The position numbers were made by a program, and so were the translations under genes. DNA of 64,000 nt, from assembly GCF_037027585.1 (NCBI RefSeq), contig NZ_JAXCLE010000008.1, positions 62,001 to 126,000 on the forward strand, written 5' to 3'. Position 1 is the stretch's first letter; every line of letters starts with the position of its first letter. Source of the stretch: Solibacillus ferritrahens. GTDB lineage: Bacteria; Bacillota; Bacilli; Bacillales_A; Planococcaceae. This document shows, piece by piece, positions 35,293-44,222 of this stretch. Under the pieces are notes generated by a model. It was not told the DNA's origin and made no database searches. It saw only the letters and a program-made list of their open reading frames with translations.

Positions 35293-36469
35293 ACAGCTCC
35301 TTTACTTTGCGGGTAATAAGCGTCCAGTTAAATTCTCGTTTTGCATACTCCTTAGCATCTCGACGCATTTTTAATATCTGTTGAGAATTCTTTAAGAAAT
35401 AGACCATGCTTTCACTTAACTTTTGCATATTGGCTTTTGGTATATGGAAGCCTGTTACTCCTGATTTAACAACGTCTTTCAGTCCACCCACATGTGTCGC
35501 AATTACAGGACAGCCACATGCCTGAGCTTCTGCTGCTACCATACCAAAAGATTCATAGTGTGACGGCATAATCGTAACTAATGCACCTCCATAAAGGCTT
35601 TTTAACTGTTTCTCGGTTTTTGGTCCAAGGAATAACACACGATCTTCCATTCCCTTTATTGCTTCTTTTAACTTTTCGTCTTTTGGACTGAAATTCTTCA
35701 AATCAACCGATTCTGGACTGCCACCTGCAATAAGCAGCTTCACATTATCTGGTATATCGTTTTTCTTTAACATATGTCTGTATGCATTTAAAAGATCAAA
35801 AATTCCTTTTGATGTTTCAAGACGCCCTGCATAAAAATAATATGGAAATGTAAATTGTTGCGTATCTTCTGATGCCGCTAAATAAACCGGTGATACTCCA
35901 ACCGGCACGACAGATACTTCGCTTACATGTTTTGTGAAAACTTCAATTTGTTTTTTCTCGTTCGGAGTTGTGGCGAGGACAACATCGGCTTTTTGCATAA
36001 TTATCTTTTCAAAATGCTTGCGCTTTTGATCATTAAAACCTGTACCTTGCTCTTTTGCAATTGCAAGTGAGTGATTTGTGTGGCACCAGTAGAAAGAATA
36101 TTCTTTTTGAAGATAATATGCGAGCACACCGGACAACCAGTAATGAGTATGAACAACGTCATAGCTACTTATATCTAATGTCTCTGTCATTTCTTCATAA
36201 ATGCTAGGGAGTAAGGCAAACATCTGTTGCTTATCCACGAAGCCCTTTTGGCCTCCAGCAAATCTGTACACTTTACTACGCTCACCTAACTGCTCAACAG
36301 CCGGCTTTTGTTCATTGCTCCAATGAGTAACAATATCTACACTGTACCCAAGCTCGTCAAGCTGCAATGCTAAATGTTTCACATAATTATTCTGTCCGCC
36401 TGCCTGTTTACTTCCAAGCGGAATTAAAGGATCGCCATGATCAGAAATAAATAGTATTTTTTGCTTCAA
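35258..36469 (-). CDS. GT4 glycosyltransferase, sucrose-phosphate synthase-like
   Basis: Retaining GT-B glycosyltransferase, 403 aa. The N-terminus has GSKQAGGQNNYVKHLALQL and GYSVDIVTHW, the pattern of sucrose-phosphate and sucrose synthases. The C-terminal domain has AGRLETSKGIFDLL and the E-x7-E motif ESFGMVAAE. With the overlapping HAD phosphatase it looks like a sucrose-phosphate synthase/phosphatase pair; MshA-like or another glycosyl-phosphate product is possible. The start is TTG 36469 with AAAGGA ten bases upstream. Confidence 0.72.
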   Translation of the reverse strand: MKQKILFISDHGDPLIPLGSKQAGGQNNYVKHLALQLDELGYSVDIVTHWSNEQKPAVEQLGERSKVYRFAGGQKGFVDKQQMFALLPSIYEEMTETLDISSYDVVHTHYWLSGVLAYYLQKEYSFYWCHTNHSLAIAKEQGTGFNDQKRKHFEKIIMQKADVVLATTPNEKKQIEVFTKHVSEVSVVPVGVSPVYLAASEDTQQFTFPYYFYAGRLETSKGIFDLLNAYRHMLKKNDIPDNVKLLIAGGSPESVDLKNFSPKDEKLKEAIKGMEDRVLFLGPKTEKQLKSLYGGALVTIMPSHYESFGMVAAEAQACGCPVIATHVGGLKDVVKSGVTGFHIPKANMQKLSESMVYFLKNSQQILKMRRDAKEYAKREFNWTLITRKVKELYERKNAYVSLP

Positions 36470-36963
36470 ATGAATCGCATCCTTTCGTTCTTAAGCAGCA
36501 AATCAGAGCTGTAATACTTACTGCTGTCTTGCTGTTATTCAATGAAATGACGGTTATTTTTCATAAGAATACTGTTTTTAGCTAAGCTAGTTTGTAATTT
36601 CTTTAAGCTTCGCTTGATTCCTACTTTTGTACAAAAGTTTCCTAACTCTATCTAGCAAGTACACTAATAGATTATGGTTTTTACCTTTTAAACATCTTTT
36701 CCATAACTAAAAAAGCGCTCCTCTACTAATTAGGAACATTTGTAAGAAATTTAGAGTCGCTTATTCTATTCCCTAAATGACATATCATTAAACTAAATAT
36801 TCAAACAAAAATGTTAAAAACCTAAATATTAACTTAAAATTCTTTTCTCAATAGGTTAAAAAGAACTAATTATTATAGTGACTATTATTTTTGGGTGGAG
36901 AATAAAGTTTTTGAATTCAAAAAAGCTATTCTGAGCATTTCGCCTACAGAATAGCCAATTAAT
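36470..36963. other. Intergenic region between ohr and the GT4 operon
   Basis: About 490 bases with no ORF that has a ribosome site. It contains the ohr terminator (36919-36956) and a perfect 16-bp palindrome (36623-36638, ACTTTTGTACAAAAGT) that could be an operator. Confidence 0.5.
36919..36956 (-). terminator. Terminator of ohr
   Basis: AGCTATTCTG (36924-36933) pairs with CAGAATAGCC (36946-36955) apart from the last pair; T residues follow on the minus strand. Confidence 0.82.
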
Positions 36964-37386
36964 TCAAATAATCTCAAGTGTTACCTCTATATTCTTTCTT
37001 GTTGCTTTTGAATAAGGACATACTTCATGTGCTTTATGCACAAGCTCTTCTAATTTTTCGCGCTCAATGCCAGTCCCCTTTACCTGTAAAACAACACCAA
37101 GCTTAAAACCTTGATCCTGCTCGTCCTTTAACAGACTGACATTAGCTGTCACTTCAGAGGTAAATTTAATACGGGCTTTACTTGCAGTTGATTGGAGAGC
37201 ACTATCAAAACAAGCGGCATATCCAGCAGCAAATAATTGTTCAGGGTTTGTTGCATTTTCAATCTTCTTCGCACGGGGTGTGCCTGGCATTGCAGTATCG
37301 AATTGAACCACCCCATCATCTGATTGTACTTTACCTTCACGACCTCCTGAAGCAGTAGCAATAGCAGTAAATAATTTTTCAGACAT
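36964..37386 (-). CDS. ohr: Organic hydroperoxide resistance protein (Ohr/OsmC)
   Basis: Thiol peroxidase reducing organic hydroperoxides. The two reactive cysteines are in GYAACFDSAL and EVCPYSKATR, and the N-terminal MPGTPRAKK.ENATNPEQLFA is Ohr-like. ATG 37386 gives MSEKLFTAIAT; GTG 37392 is an alternative with better spacing from AGAGGTG. No ohrR repressor gene is adjacent. Confidence 0.93.
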   Translation of the reverse strand: MSEKLFTAIATASGGREGKVQSDDGVVQFDTAMPGTPRAKKIENATNPEQLFAAGYAACFDSALQSTASKARIKFTSEVTANVSLLKDEQDQGFKLGVVLQVKGTGIEREKLEELVHKAHEVCPYSKATRKNIEVTLEII

Positions 37387-37619
37387 TAACACTTCAACAC
37401 CTCTCAATATTGGTTACAACCTATCTCTACCCTCTTTTTCCTTTTTAATGCATTTATTATTTTTTTATTTAAGTATTATTGAATATGCTGCAAATATTAA
37501 AAAATAGAGTGAAATACATAAGGAGCTACAGGGCGAGATAATTAAAAAGAGTAATGACTTAGTTTTGAATACATAAGGAGGGGTATCAACATAGTATTTA
37601 TGGGGAGGGATAGTAAATT

Positions 37620-38204
37620 ATGTTTGGAATATCTGACCTCATTTCACTGATTATTTCTGCGTTTATTATATTACCTGCTGTTGTATTTCTTCGGGAAATG
37701 GGCTATATAATTATAAGTTGGCTATTTGGTGTACGCGAGCCAAGAATAACAATCGGGTCTGGACCAAGAATTATTAAACTTGGGATGGTCGATATTCGTA
37801 AATACTATCATGTGTATAGCTGGTTTTCGTATGATGAGTTAAAATATGAAAATAAGTTTGCCTATATTTGTATGTATTCAGGGCCTATTTTAATCAATCT
37901 CTTCTTTGGTCTTACAATCAATTTTTTAATCGCCAATGGATGGGCTGAAGAATACAAAACATTTTGGGATCGGTTTGTTTTTTATGCTTTTTATTATGTA
38001 CTATTCGATGCAGTCCCAATGATTACGTTCAACGGAAAGCCCAATAATGGAATGATTATTTATCAAATGATTCGGTATGGGAAACGTATTGATTCAGCTA
38101 AAGAGCCCTTCCTCCCAGCGACTTCAGATGTGGAGAAAGAATATCAAGAGTACATGAAGGAATCTGAGGAAATTAAAAAACAACATAAAGAAGAAAAACC
38201 ATAA
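37620..38204 (+). CDS. Site-2-protease-like membrane protein lacking the HExxH motif
   Basis: A 194-residue protein with about four hydrophobic segments and a charged C-terminal tail. The layout recalls M50 zinc peptidases: LREMGYIIISWLFG occupies the place of HExGHxxxARxxG, and AVPMITFNGKPNNG resembles the second metal motif (NxxPxxxxDG), yet His ligands and the catalytic Glu context are altered. GGGAGG precedes the ATG. A non-catalytic relative is likely, but the family call is tentative. Confidence 0.55.
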   Translation: MFGISDLISLIISAFIILPAVVFLREMGYIIISWLFGVREPRITIGSGPRIIKLGMVDIRKYYHVYSWFSYDELKYENKFAYICMYSGPILINLFFGLTINFLIANGWAEEYKTFWDRFVFYAFYYVLFDAVPMITFNGKPNNGMIIYQMIRYGKRIDSAKEPFLPATSDVEKEYQEYMKESEEIKKQHKEEKP

Positions 38205-38284
38205 CTAAACTAATAATAGATGTTATATAAACTAGGTCCATGCAGGCCGTTTGTTATAAATTTTAAATAATCTATAGGAAAAAT

Positions 38285-38328
38285 AGCTTGGTGGGTGCAG
38301 CACCGCATTAACCAAGCTCTTTTTTTCT
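38285..38328. terminator. Shared terminator between the M50-like gene and queE
   Basis: AGCTTGGT (38285-38292) pairs with ACCAAGCT (38311-38318), followed by a long T run on the plus strand. Confidence 0.8.
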
Positions 38329-38335
38329 TTTAATT

Positions 38336-39064
38336 CTATACGCCTCTTTTATTTCCCCAGATTAGGGTATGCAGTTGCGGTAATACCTTCACATTTTTTA
38401 ATTCTGTATCCATCATAACTTTATGGATTAACCTTTGATAATTTTCCAATAAACGCTTAACCAATTCAGAATTATCCTTTGAATTAATATCATCATTTCC
38501 AACCTGAAGATAAAAATTGATACTCGGAAATTGAAGATGTACTTGTTTTGCATAAGCATAATCCTCTTGATTAAAGACCACAATTTTGAGAGAAATATGC
38601 TGATTGTTGTTTCTCTCTCTAAGTTTCTCAAAAATATATGAGAGCATAGAAAAGTCGGTCGTCATGCCAGAACTTGGGGGCTTAGGTGAAATGGTTAATT
38701 CATCAATTTGATACAACCAGTCTTGCCACTTGCTTCCCTGGGTCTCCACGCCAATCTTTATATGATTCTCTTTTAAAACTCTAACAACCGATTCCAGATT
38801 ACGAAGAAGGGCTGGATTTCCCCCTGAAATTGTGACGAATGAAAAGCTGTTGCCTCCAAGGCGTTTTAACTCTGACCAAATCTCTTCTGCTGTCATTTGT
38901 ACGATAAGATGTTTGCCACTACCATCCCATGTAAATGATGAGTCACACCAGGAACAAGAATAATCACACCCAGCTGTGCGTACAAACATTGTCTTCTGAC
39001 CTACTACCATTCCTTCCCCTTGAATCGTCGGACCAAAAATCTCTATAACAGGAACTTTATTCAA
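38336..39064 (-). CDS. queE: 7-carboxy-7-deazaguanine synthase QueE
   Basis: Radical SAM enzyme that makes CDG in queuosine synthesis. The cluster motif is AGCDYSCSWCDSSF, and GPTIQGEGMVVGQKT and TISPKPPSS are typical. I choose TTG 39064: it yields MNKVPVIEIFG, the normal N-terminus, has GGGAG nine bases upstream and gives 242 aa, the family length. The frame is open upstream inside queD. It overlaps queD by eight bases. Confidence 0.93.
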   Translation of the reverse strand: MNKVPVIEIFGPTIQGEGMVVGQKTMFVRTAGCDYSCSWCDSSFTWDGSGKHLIVQMTAEEIWSELKRLGGNSFSFVTISGGNPALLRNLESVVRVLKENHIKIGVETQGSKWQDWLYQIDELTISPKPPSSGMTTDFSMLSYIFEKLRERNNNQHISLKIVVFNQEDYAYAKQVHLQFPSINFYLQVGNDDINSKDNSELVKRLLENYQRLIHKVMMDTELKNVKVLPQLHTLIWGNKRGV

Positions 39065-39530
39065 ATTCCATCCACTCCCTTCTCGCTTCAGCATAGCTTG
39101 TAGGAGTTTCATATAACTTAATAAATTCTACTCGTGCCCCATTAAATGTTTGTTCATCAAGCAAGGCTTCATTCATTTTTTCAAAGATCCAGACAACAAT
39201 ATTTTCTGCCGTCGTGTTCATCGGTGGTAGAGTCTCGTTTAAATAGTGATGATCTAAATATACCTCTATTTTTTGTTTCCAAATCTCCTTGATGTCACCA
39301 AAATCAAGCACGAGACCACGTTCATCTGGATAACCACTTAACCCTAAGACTGCACGATATGTATGACCATGTAGGTTTTTACATTTGCCCTCATAGTTAT
39401 GTAAATGATGAGCCGCATCAAAGGTAAATTCTTTACTGATGAGAACACGTTTTGAATGATACTTTAATTGATTTCTTTGAATATCTTCATCGACTTTTTG
39501 TAGTTTCTCAACAATTCTAAAGTTAGACAT
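39057..39530 (-). CDS. queD: 6-carboxytetrahydropterin synthase QueD
   Basis: Second step of queuosine precursor synthesis. Zinc histidines are in FDAAHHLHNYEG and NLHGHTYRA; the catalytic region is LDHHYLNE and the C-terminal ETPTSYAE. At 157 aa it carries a ~28-residue N-terminal extension compared with short homologues. It is first in a riboswitch-controlled operon with queE; queC and queF are not in the window. Confidence 0.93.
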   Translation of the reverse strand: MSNFRIVEKLQKVDEDIQRNQLKYHSKRVLISKEFTFDAAHHLHNYEGKCKNLHGHTYRAVLGLSGYPDERGLVLDFGDIKEIWKQKIEVYLDHHYLNETLPPMNTTAENIVVWIFEKMNEALLDEQTFNGARVEFIKLYETPTSYAEARREWMEFE

Positions 39531-39614
39531 TTAATAAGATTCCTCCCTGAAAATTTTCCCGACAACTTTCAAGAGAGGCCTTGTCATTCATCCTATTAAA
39601 ACATATGTATAAAT

Positions 39615-39645
39615 AAAAAAAAGCCACGTCCTTTATGGACATGGC
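39615..39645 (-). terminator. Riboswitch terminator upstream of queD
   Basis: GCCACGTCC (39623-39631) pairs with GGACATGGC (39637-39645), with an eight-base T run on the minus strand. It lies right after the preQ1 aptamer, so it is probably the expression platform. Confidence 0.9.
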
Positions 39646-39661
39646 AAGTTGTCATGTATCC

Positions 39662-39700
39662 ATAGTTTTTTATAGAGGGTATAAGCTATGAACCTCTCCC
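39662..39700 (-). promoter_or_regulatory. PreQ1-I riboswitch aptamer
   Basis: The minus strand shows AGAGGTTCATAGC, a short loop, CCCTCT and then ATAAAAAACTA, matching the compact preQ1-I H-type pseudoknot. With the terminator it should switch off queD-queE when preQ1 is abundant. Confidence 0.95.
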
Positions 39701-39730
39701 GTTCAATTCCGGGTATTCTTTTATAAGAAT

Positions 39731-39759
39731 ATAATATACAAAGTATTAGAAAATTTCAA
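39731..39759 (-). promoter_or_regulatory. Sigma-A promoter of queDE
   Basis: Minus-strand -35 TTGAAA (39754-39759), 17-base spacer, -10 TATTAT (39731-39736), about 30 bases upstream of the aptamer. Confidence 0.68.
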
Positions 39760-40270
39760 ATTTATTATTTCACTAAAAATACCCAATGTCATTTTTACTC
39801 CATACTTTCTAATAATTTATCGTACTTAAGGTATTAGCTTATCTTTCTGTTATTCCCTTCAAAAGAAACCTATGGGAAAACAAAGCAATTTTTTTGTTGA
39901 TACTTATTGTAAAACCCAGATGAAAAGTTAATATATTAAAAAAGATAGCCGAGACTATATGGTAAAAGCTATACTTTTTCAATCTTAATATTACTATTTT
40001 AAAAAAATTTTAATAAAATCATATGACTTTAATACAATTACCCCTCACTTTACTCGGGTGAAGACATTCTAATTTTAATGCATAAAGTTCTACTTTTTTA
40101 TTAAATTCCTAGGCAGATAGATTTAACATATTTTTGAAGAAATGATACTAATTATCAATATTTTAAAATATTTAAAATTTTCAATATTCGAATTGATTCC
40201 CTTGTGATAAATTGGGAATATCATACTAGACTGAAAAGTATGACAATTAAGAGTGAAGGGGAAATGAGAT
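39760..40270. other. AT-rich region upstream of the S8 protease
   Basis: About 500 very AT-rich bases. I see only the queDE promoter at one end and a ribosome site (AAGGGG, 40256-40261) at the other. No convincing ORF or terminator. Confidence 0.5.
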
Positions 40271-43200
40271 TTGAATAATTTTAAATTTACGAAGTTCTTT
40301 AGTAGTATTCTAGCTATCGTTATGGTGCTGTCTTTATTGATGCCATTCTCGAGTGCAAATGCTGAAGAACTGAAATCATTCAAGCAGAATAGTCAAAGTG
40401 AAAGTATGATTCAACTAAAGGCGGCTATTGCTGAACAGCTAAGCTTGTCTAAGGATGGTCCAACTCTTCACGAAAGCTTACAAAGTGTATCTGGCAATCA
40501 GGATATTGCAGTCATTGTTCATTTATCTGAAAAGCCTGTTGCACTAGAGCAAGGGATGAGCCAAGTTAAAGGCAAAAAATTCTCCAATGCTAGAGCAAAT
40601 GAAGTTCGTTCAAATGTAAAAGCTCAGCAAGCAAAAGTAAAAAAAGAGTTAGCTATTAAAAAAGTACAGATGACTCAAGGGTATACGTTTGATACAGTTT
40701 TAAACGGTTTCGCAGCAACTATTAAAGCAAATGATCTTCCGAAACTGCTTTCAGTAGACGGAATCACACTAATTGAGCCTGATGCAACGGTTTATGCATC
40801 AGAAGATCAAAACATGAAATCATCGGAGCTTATTAAAGAAGAAACATTAGAGGCTTATATGAATACAAGTAATTCCTTCCTTGGCATCGAACAGCTATGG
40901 AACGAAGGTATTGAAGGACAAGGAGTTAAAGTAGCAGTACTAGATACAGGTATTGATGCAGATCACCCGGAATTTGCCGGAATTTATAAAGGTGGTAAAA
41001 ACTTTATTCCCCACTCATCAACTTACAATAAGCCTCGTGCAGATGACGATGCATCGGAAACATTACCTTCAGAGCGCCCAGCTGGGACACCTGAATTTAA
41101 TGCAAATGGTAGCTCGTTCTATACTTCTCACGGTACACATGTTGCTGGGACAATTGCAGCAATCGGAGCTAACGAATTTGGCATCAAAGGAATTGCTCCA
41201 AAAATAGACCTTTATGCTTATCGAGTTCTTGGAGCATATGGTAGTGGCGCTACATCAGGTATTGTTAAAGCTATCGAAACTGCCGTTTTAGAAGAAATGG
41301 ATATTATCAATCTTTCACTTGGCGGCGGAGCTAACTCTGAAACGGATGCTGGTTCATTTGCAATTAACAACGCAATGATAGCGGGAACAATCGGAGTCAT
41401 TGCAACAGGTAACTCTGGTCCAAATCGTGGAACAATGGGAACACCAGCAACTGCTCGTCTAGGGATTGCTGTTGGTAACACAACAAATCCAGAAACAATG
41501 TATAACGGAGAAGTTAATATTACAATTGGTGATTACAACTTAACAAAACAGCTTCCATTAATGGGAACAACTTTTGGTAAAGATTTAGCAACACAGCTTC
41601 AAGGTGAATTCGACCTAGTTGCGATTCCTGGAAACGGAGAAGTAAAAGATTTTGAAGGAATTGATGTAGCTGGTAAAGTAGCATTAATATCTCGTGGCAA
41701 TATTGCATTCGTTGATAAAATTGCAAATGCAAAGGCCAATGGTGCAATTGCAACAATTATTCATAACTTTGCCGGTGGATCGAATGCACCGGACATCTCA
41801 GGAACTTTCCTTGGTGATTCATTCGAATTCCTACCAACTTTTGATATGTCAGTAACAGATGGTAATGCAATCCGTGCTGCATTAGCAGGCGGAACTGGAA
41901 AAGTAAGTTTTGGTAATTTTGCTTCCACAACAACATCTGGAGATGATGTAAACTCTTCAAGTTCACGCGGGCCATCTACACCGAACTTTGACATTAAACC
42001 AGATGTAACGGCGCCTGGAACAAATATTATGTCAACAATTCCGATGTACAAAGCAGATTTCCCTGATGCAGATTACGCGGAAGCATATGCTCGTAAAACA
42101 GGAACTTCTATGGCAACACCACATATTGCAGGTATTGCTGCATTAATAAAGCAAGCAAATCCTAATTGGAGCGCCTTCGATGTAAAAGTAGCGCTTTCCA
42201 ATACAGCAAAAGTTTTAGATAAAACAAAATATGATGTGTTTTCTCAAGGTGCGGGACGCGTAAATGCTTATGCAGCGGCTCATCCAGAAATTCTTGCATA
42301 TGCACTTGATAACGCTATTTTAGATGGCACAGGTGCTGTTGTAGAAAATCTGAAAGGTACTGTTACTTTCGGTCCTCAATCACTGAAAGACGGTAATATT
42401 TCTGTAACGAAACAAGTTTTAGTAAAAGATATTAAAGGTAATGGCGGTAATTATAATGTTTCCGTTGATGTAACGAAAACTTTCGGTGATGCAACGATTA
42501 CAGTAGATCAGCCAACATTTAATTTAGCTGGTGAGCAGCTTTTAAATATTACATTAACCGCTTCACAAGCTGTGGCACCAAATGGCTCTGAAATCTTAGG
42601 TTTTATCCACATTAACGGTGGCGCTACAGAAGCTTCATTGCCATTCGCGGCTGACTTCGGCAGTGCAGCAACAACGGAAATTAAAGATTTTAAAATTACG
42701 GAAACAGACTTATCGTTTAACGGTGATGGTGTGAAAGACTCAGCAGTACTTTCATTCACATTAACTGGAGATGTAACAACGAACTATATTGAGCTTTGGG
42801 ATATTATGAATCCTGAAGGCGGAGAATATGGAGACGGGTATATTGGTTATCTTCATTCAGGTACTTCACTTGGAAAAGGTTCATATACACTGAATGTTGG
42901 CGGTCAGTATAAACCATGGGGCAGTGCACCTGCAACAACGATTCCAGATGGTCTATATACAATTGATTTCACAGGTCTTGCAGCTACTGGAGTAGTTTCG
43001 GATTACGTTGGACCAATTGTCGTGAAAACAACTAAACCGGAAATTACAGGTACAGCAGCTGAAGGTATCGTTACTGGACAAGTAACAGATAAGTATATTG
43101 ACTATAATGAAGAGTTATATTTATACGGATTAGATTACAACTTAAATGATAAATTAAAAGCTTCATATGTTGCGACTGTAAATGGTGAAGTACAAGCTCC

Positions 43201-44149
43201 GGTTTCTTTCGACTTAAATCAGGACGGTAGCTTCACATTCCCGGTAACAGCAGAAACGAACGCTGTAACAGTGGTAATTAATGATGCTGCAGGAAATGTT
43301 GGCGAAGCGATTATCTTTGAAAATGAAATCGTTGAACCGGTAAAAACACTTTCTGTTAACCCTACTCAACTAAGCTTAACAGCTGGCGAAACGGCACAGC
43401 TTACAGTAACAGAAACATCAACACCTGCTGAAGGTGATGCAACAGAAGAAGATGTAACCTCAAAAGCTACTTATGTTGTTGCAGATGAAAATGTAGCAAC
43501 AGTAGTTAATGGATTAGTAACTGCAGTAGGAGAAGGTACGACAACAATTACTGCTTCATACGGTGAAAATGAAGTAACTGTAAATGTTACAGTTACAGCA
43601 CCAGTTGTGGAGGTACCAGTCGTAACACTGGAAATTGACCAAACTCACGTTGAAACGAGCATCGGTAAAGAAGTGAACGTTACGATTACTGAAGTAACTA
43701 CTTTAAACGGTGAAACGACAGAAAAAGATGTTACAAAGCTAGCGAATTACAAAGTTCAAAATGACAAGATTGCTACTGTAAAAGCCGGTACTGTAAAAGG
43801 TAAAGGCCAAGGTACTACATCTGTTACAGTAACTTATGGTGAACATACACTGACGTTCGATGTGACTGTTGTTAAGCCTGGCAATGGCAATGGTAACGGT
43901 AACGGTAACGGCAACGGCAATGGCAATGGCAACGGCAATGGCAATGGCAACGGCAATGGCAATGGCAACGGCAATGGCAATGGCAATGGCAACGGCAATG
44001 GCAATGGCAATGGCAATGGCAATGGCAATGGCAATGGTAATGGTAACGGCAATGGCAACGGCAATGGCAATGGCAATGGCAACAGCAACGGCAATGGCAA
44101 TGGCAATGGTCCTAAGCACAATAATGAAGTTACCGAGTCTGAACTATAA
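40271..44149 (+). CDS. Large secreted S8 (subtilisin-like) protease with Gly-Asn repeat tail
   Basis: Extracellular serine protease, 1292 aa. In order: signal peptide (residues 1-31, ending SANA), I9-type propeptide (~70-175), S8 catalytic domain with Asp in VAVLDTGID (~224), His in SHGTHVAGT (~287) and Ser in GTSMATPHIAG (~612), with a PA domain inserted (~420-560). Beta-sandwich regions follow, two Big-2 domains (~1023-1100 and ~1115-1190), then a (Gly-Asn)n stretch and a short charged end. No LPxTG or SLH anchor is visible. The start is TTG with AAGGGG nine bases upstream. Confidence 0.92.
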   Translation: MNNFKFTKFFSSILAIVMVLSLLMPFSSANAEELKSFKQNSQSESMIQLKAAIAEQLSLSKDGPTLHESLQSVSGNQDIAVIVHLSEKPVALEQGMSQVKGKKFSNARANEVRSNVKAQQAKVKKELAIKKVQMTQGYTFDTVLNGFAATIKANDLPKLLSVDGITLIEPDATVYASEDQNMKSSELIKEETLEAYMNTSNSFLGIEQLWNEGIEGQGVKVAVLDTGIDADHPEFAGIYKGGKNFIPHSSTYNKPRADDDASETLPSERPAGTPEFNANGSSFYTSHGTHVAGTIAAIGANEFGIKGIAPKIDLYAYRVLGAYGSGATSGIVKAIETAVLEEMDIINLSLGGGANSETDAGSFAINNAMIAGTIGVIATGNSGPNRGTMGTPATARLGIAVGNTTNPETMYNGEVNITIGDYNLTKQLPLMGTTFGKDLATQLQGEFDLVAIPGNGEVKDFEGIDVAGKVALISRGNIAFVDKIANAKANGAIATIIHNFAGGSNAPDISGTFLGDSFEFLPTFDMSVTDGNAIRAALAGGTGKVSFGNFASTTTSGDDVNSSSSRGPSTPNFDIKPDVTAPGTNIMSTIPMYKADFPDADYAEAYARKTGTSMATPHIAGIAALIKQANPNWSAFDVKVALSNTAKVLDKTKYDVFSQGAGRVNAYAAAHPEILAYALDNAILDGTGAVVENLKGTVTFGPQSLKDGNISVTKQVLVKDIKGNGGNYNVSVDVTKTFGDATITVDQPTFNLAGEQLLNITLTASQAVAPNGSEILGFIHINGGATEASLPFAADFGSAATTEIKDFKITETDLSFNGDGVKDSAVLSFTLTGDVTTNYIELWDIMNPEGGEYGDGYIGYLHSGTSLGKGSYTLNVGGQYKPWGSAPATTIPDGLYTIDFTGLAATGVVSDYVGPIVVKTTKPEITGTAAEGIVTGQVTDKYIDYNEELYLYGLDYNLNDKLKASYVATVNGEVQAPVSFDLNQDGSFTFPVTAETNAVTVVINDAAGNVGEAIIFENEIVEPVKTLSVNPTQLSLTAGETAQLTVTETSTPAEGDATEEDVTSKATYVVADENVATVVNGLVTAVGEGTTTITASYGENEVTVNVTVTAPVVEVPVVTLEIDQTHVETSIGKEVNVTITEVTTLNGETTEKDVTKLANYKVQNDKIATVKAGTVKGKGQGTTSVTVTYGEHTLTFDVTVVKPGNGNGNGNGNGNGNGNGNGNGNGNGNGNGNGNGNGNGNGNGNGNGNGNGNGNGNGNGNGNGNGNGNGNSNGNGNGNGPKHNNEVTESEL
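43880..44110 (+). repeat. Hexanucleotide minisatellite coding for (Gly-Asn)n
   Basis: 231 bases of GGYAAY units, about 38 Gly-Asn dipeptides with one Ser replacement. Synonymous changes (GGC/GGT, AAT/AAC) form higher-order 12- and 18-base patterns, suggesting repeated slippage or unequal exchange. Confidence 0.95.
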
Positions 44150-44165
44150 TTAATTTTAGTTAAAC

Positions 44166-44201
44166 AAAAAGAGAAATTGCACAGTGCAATTTCTCTTTTT
44201 T
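44166..44201. terminator. Terminator after the protease gene (bidirectional)
   Basis: Near-perfect palindrome AAAAAGAGAAATTGCA / TGCAATTTCTCTTTTT, convergent with the OFA gene. Confidence 0.92.
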
Positions 44202-44222
44202 ACTTTTATATTTATCTTAGAC

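Noticed and set aside
36463..36478. Four-codon mini-ORF (ATG CGA TTC ATT TGA) whose stop overlaps the GT4 TTG start
   Set aside because: Its ATG lies in the GT4 ribosome site and it has no ribosome site of its own; probably chance.
43880..44110. CRISPR-like array
   Set aside because: Tandem six-base units with no spacers, inside a coding frame.
43739..44153. Long ORFs in other frames across the Gly-Asn repeat (Pro-Leu, Ala-Ile and Ala-Met repeats)
   Set aside because: They are by-products of the hexamer repeat in the protease gene and have no own ribosome sites.
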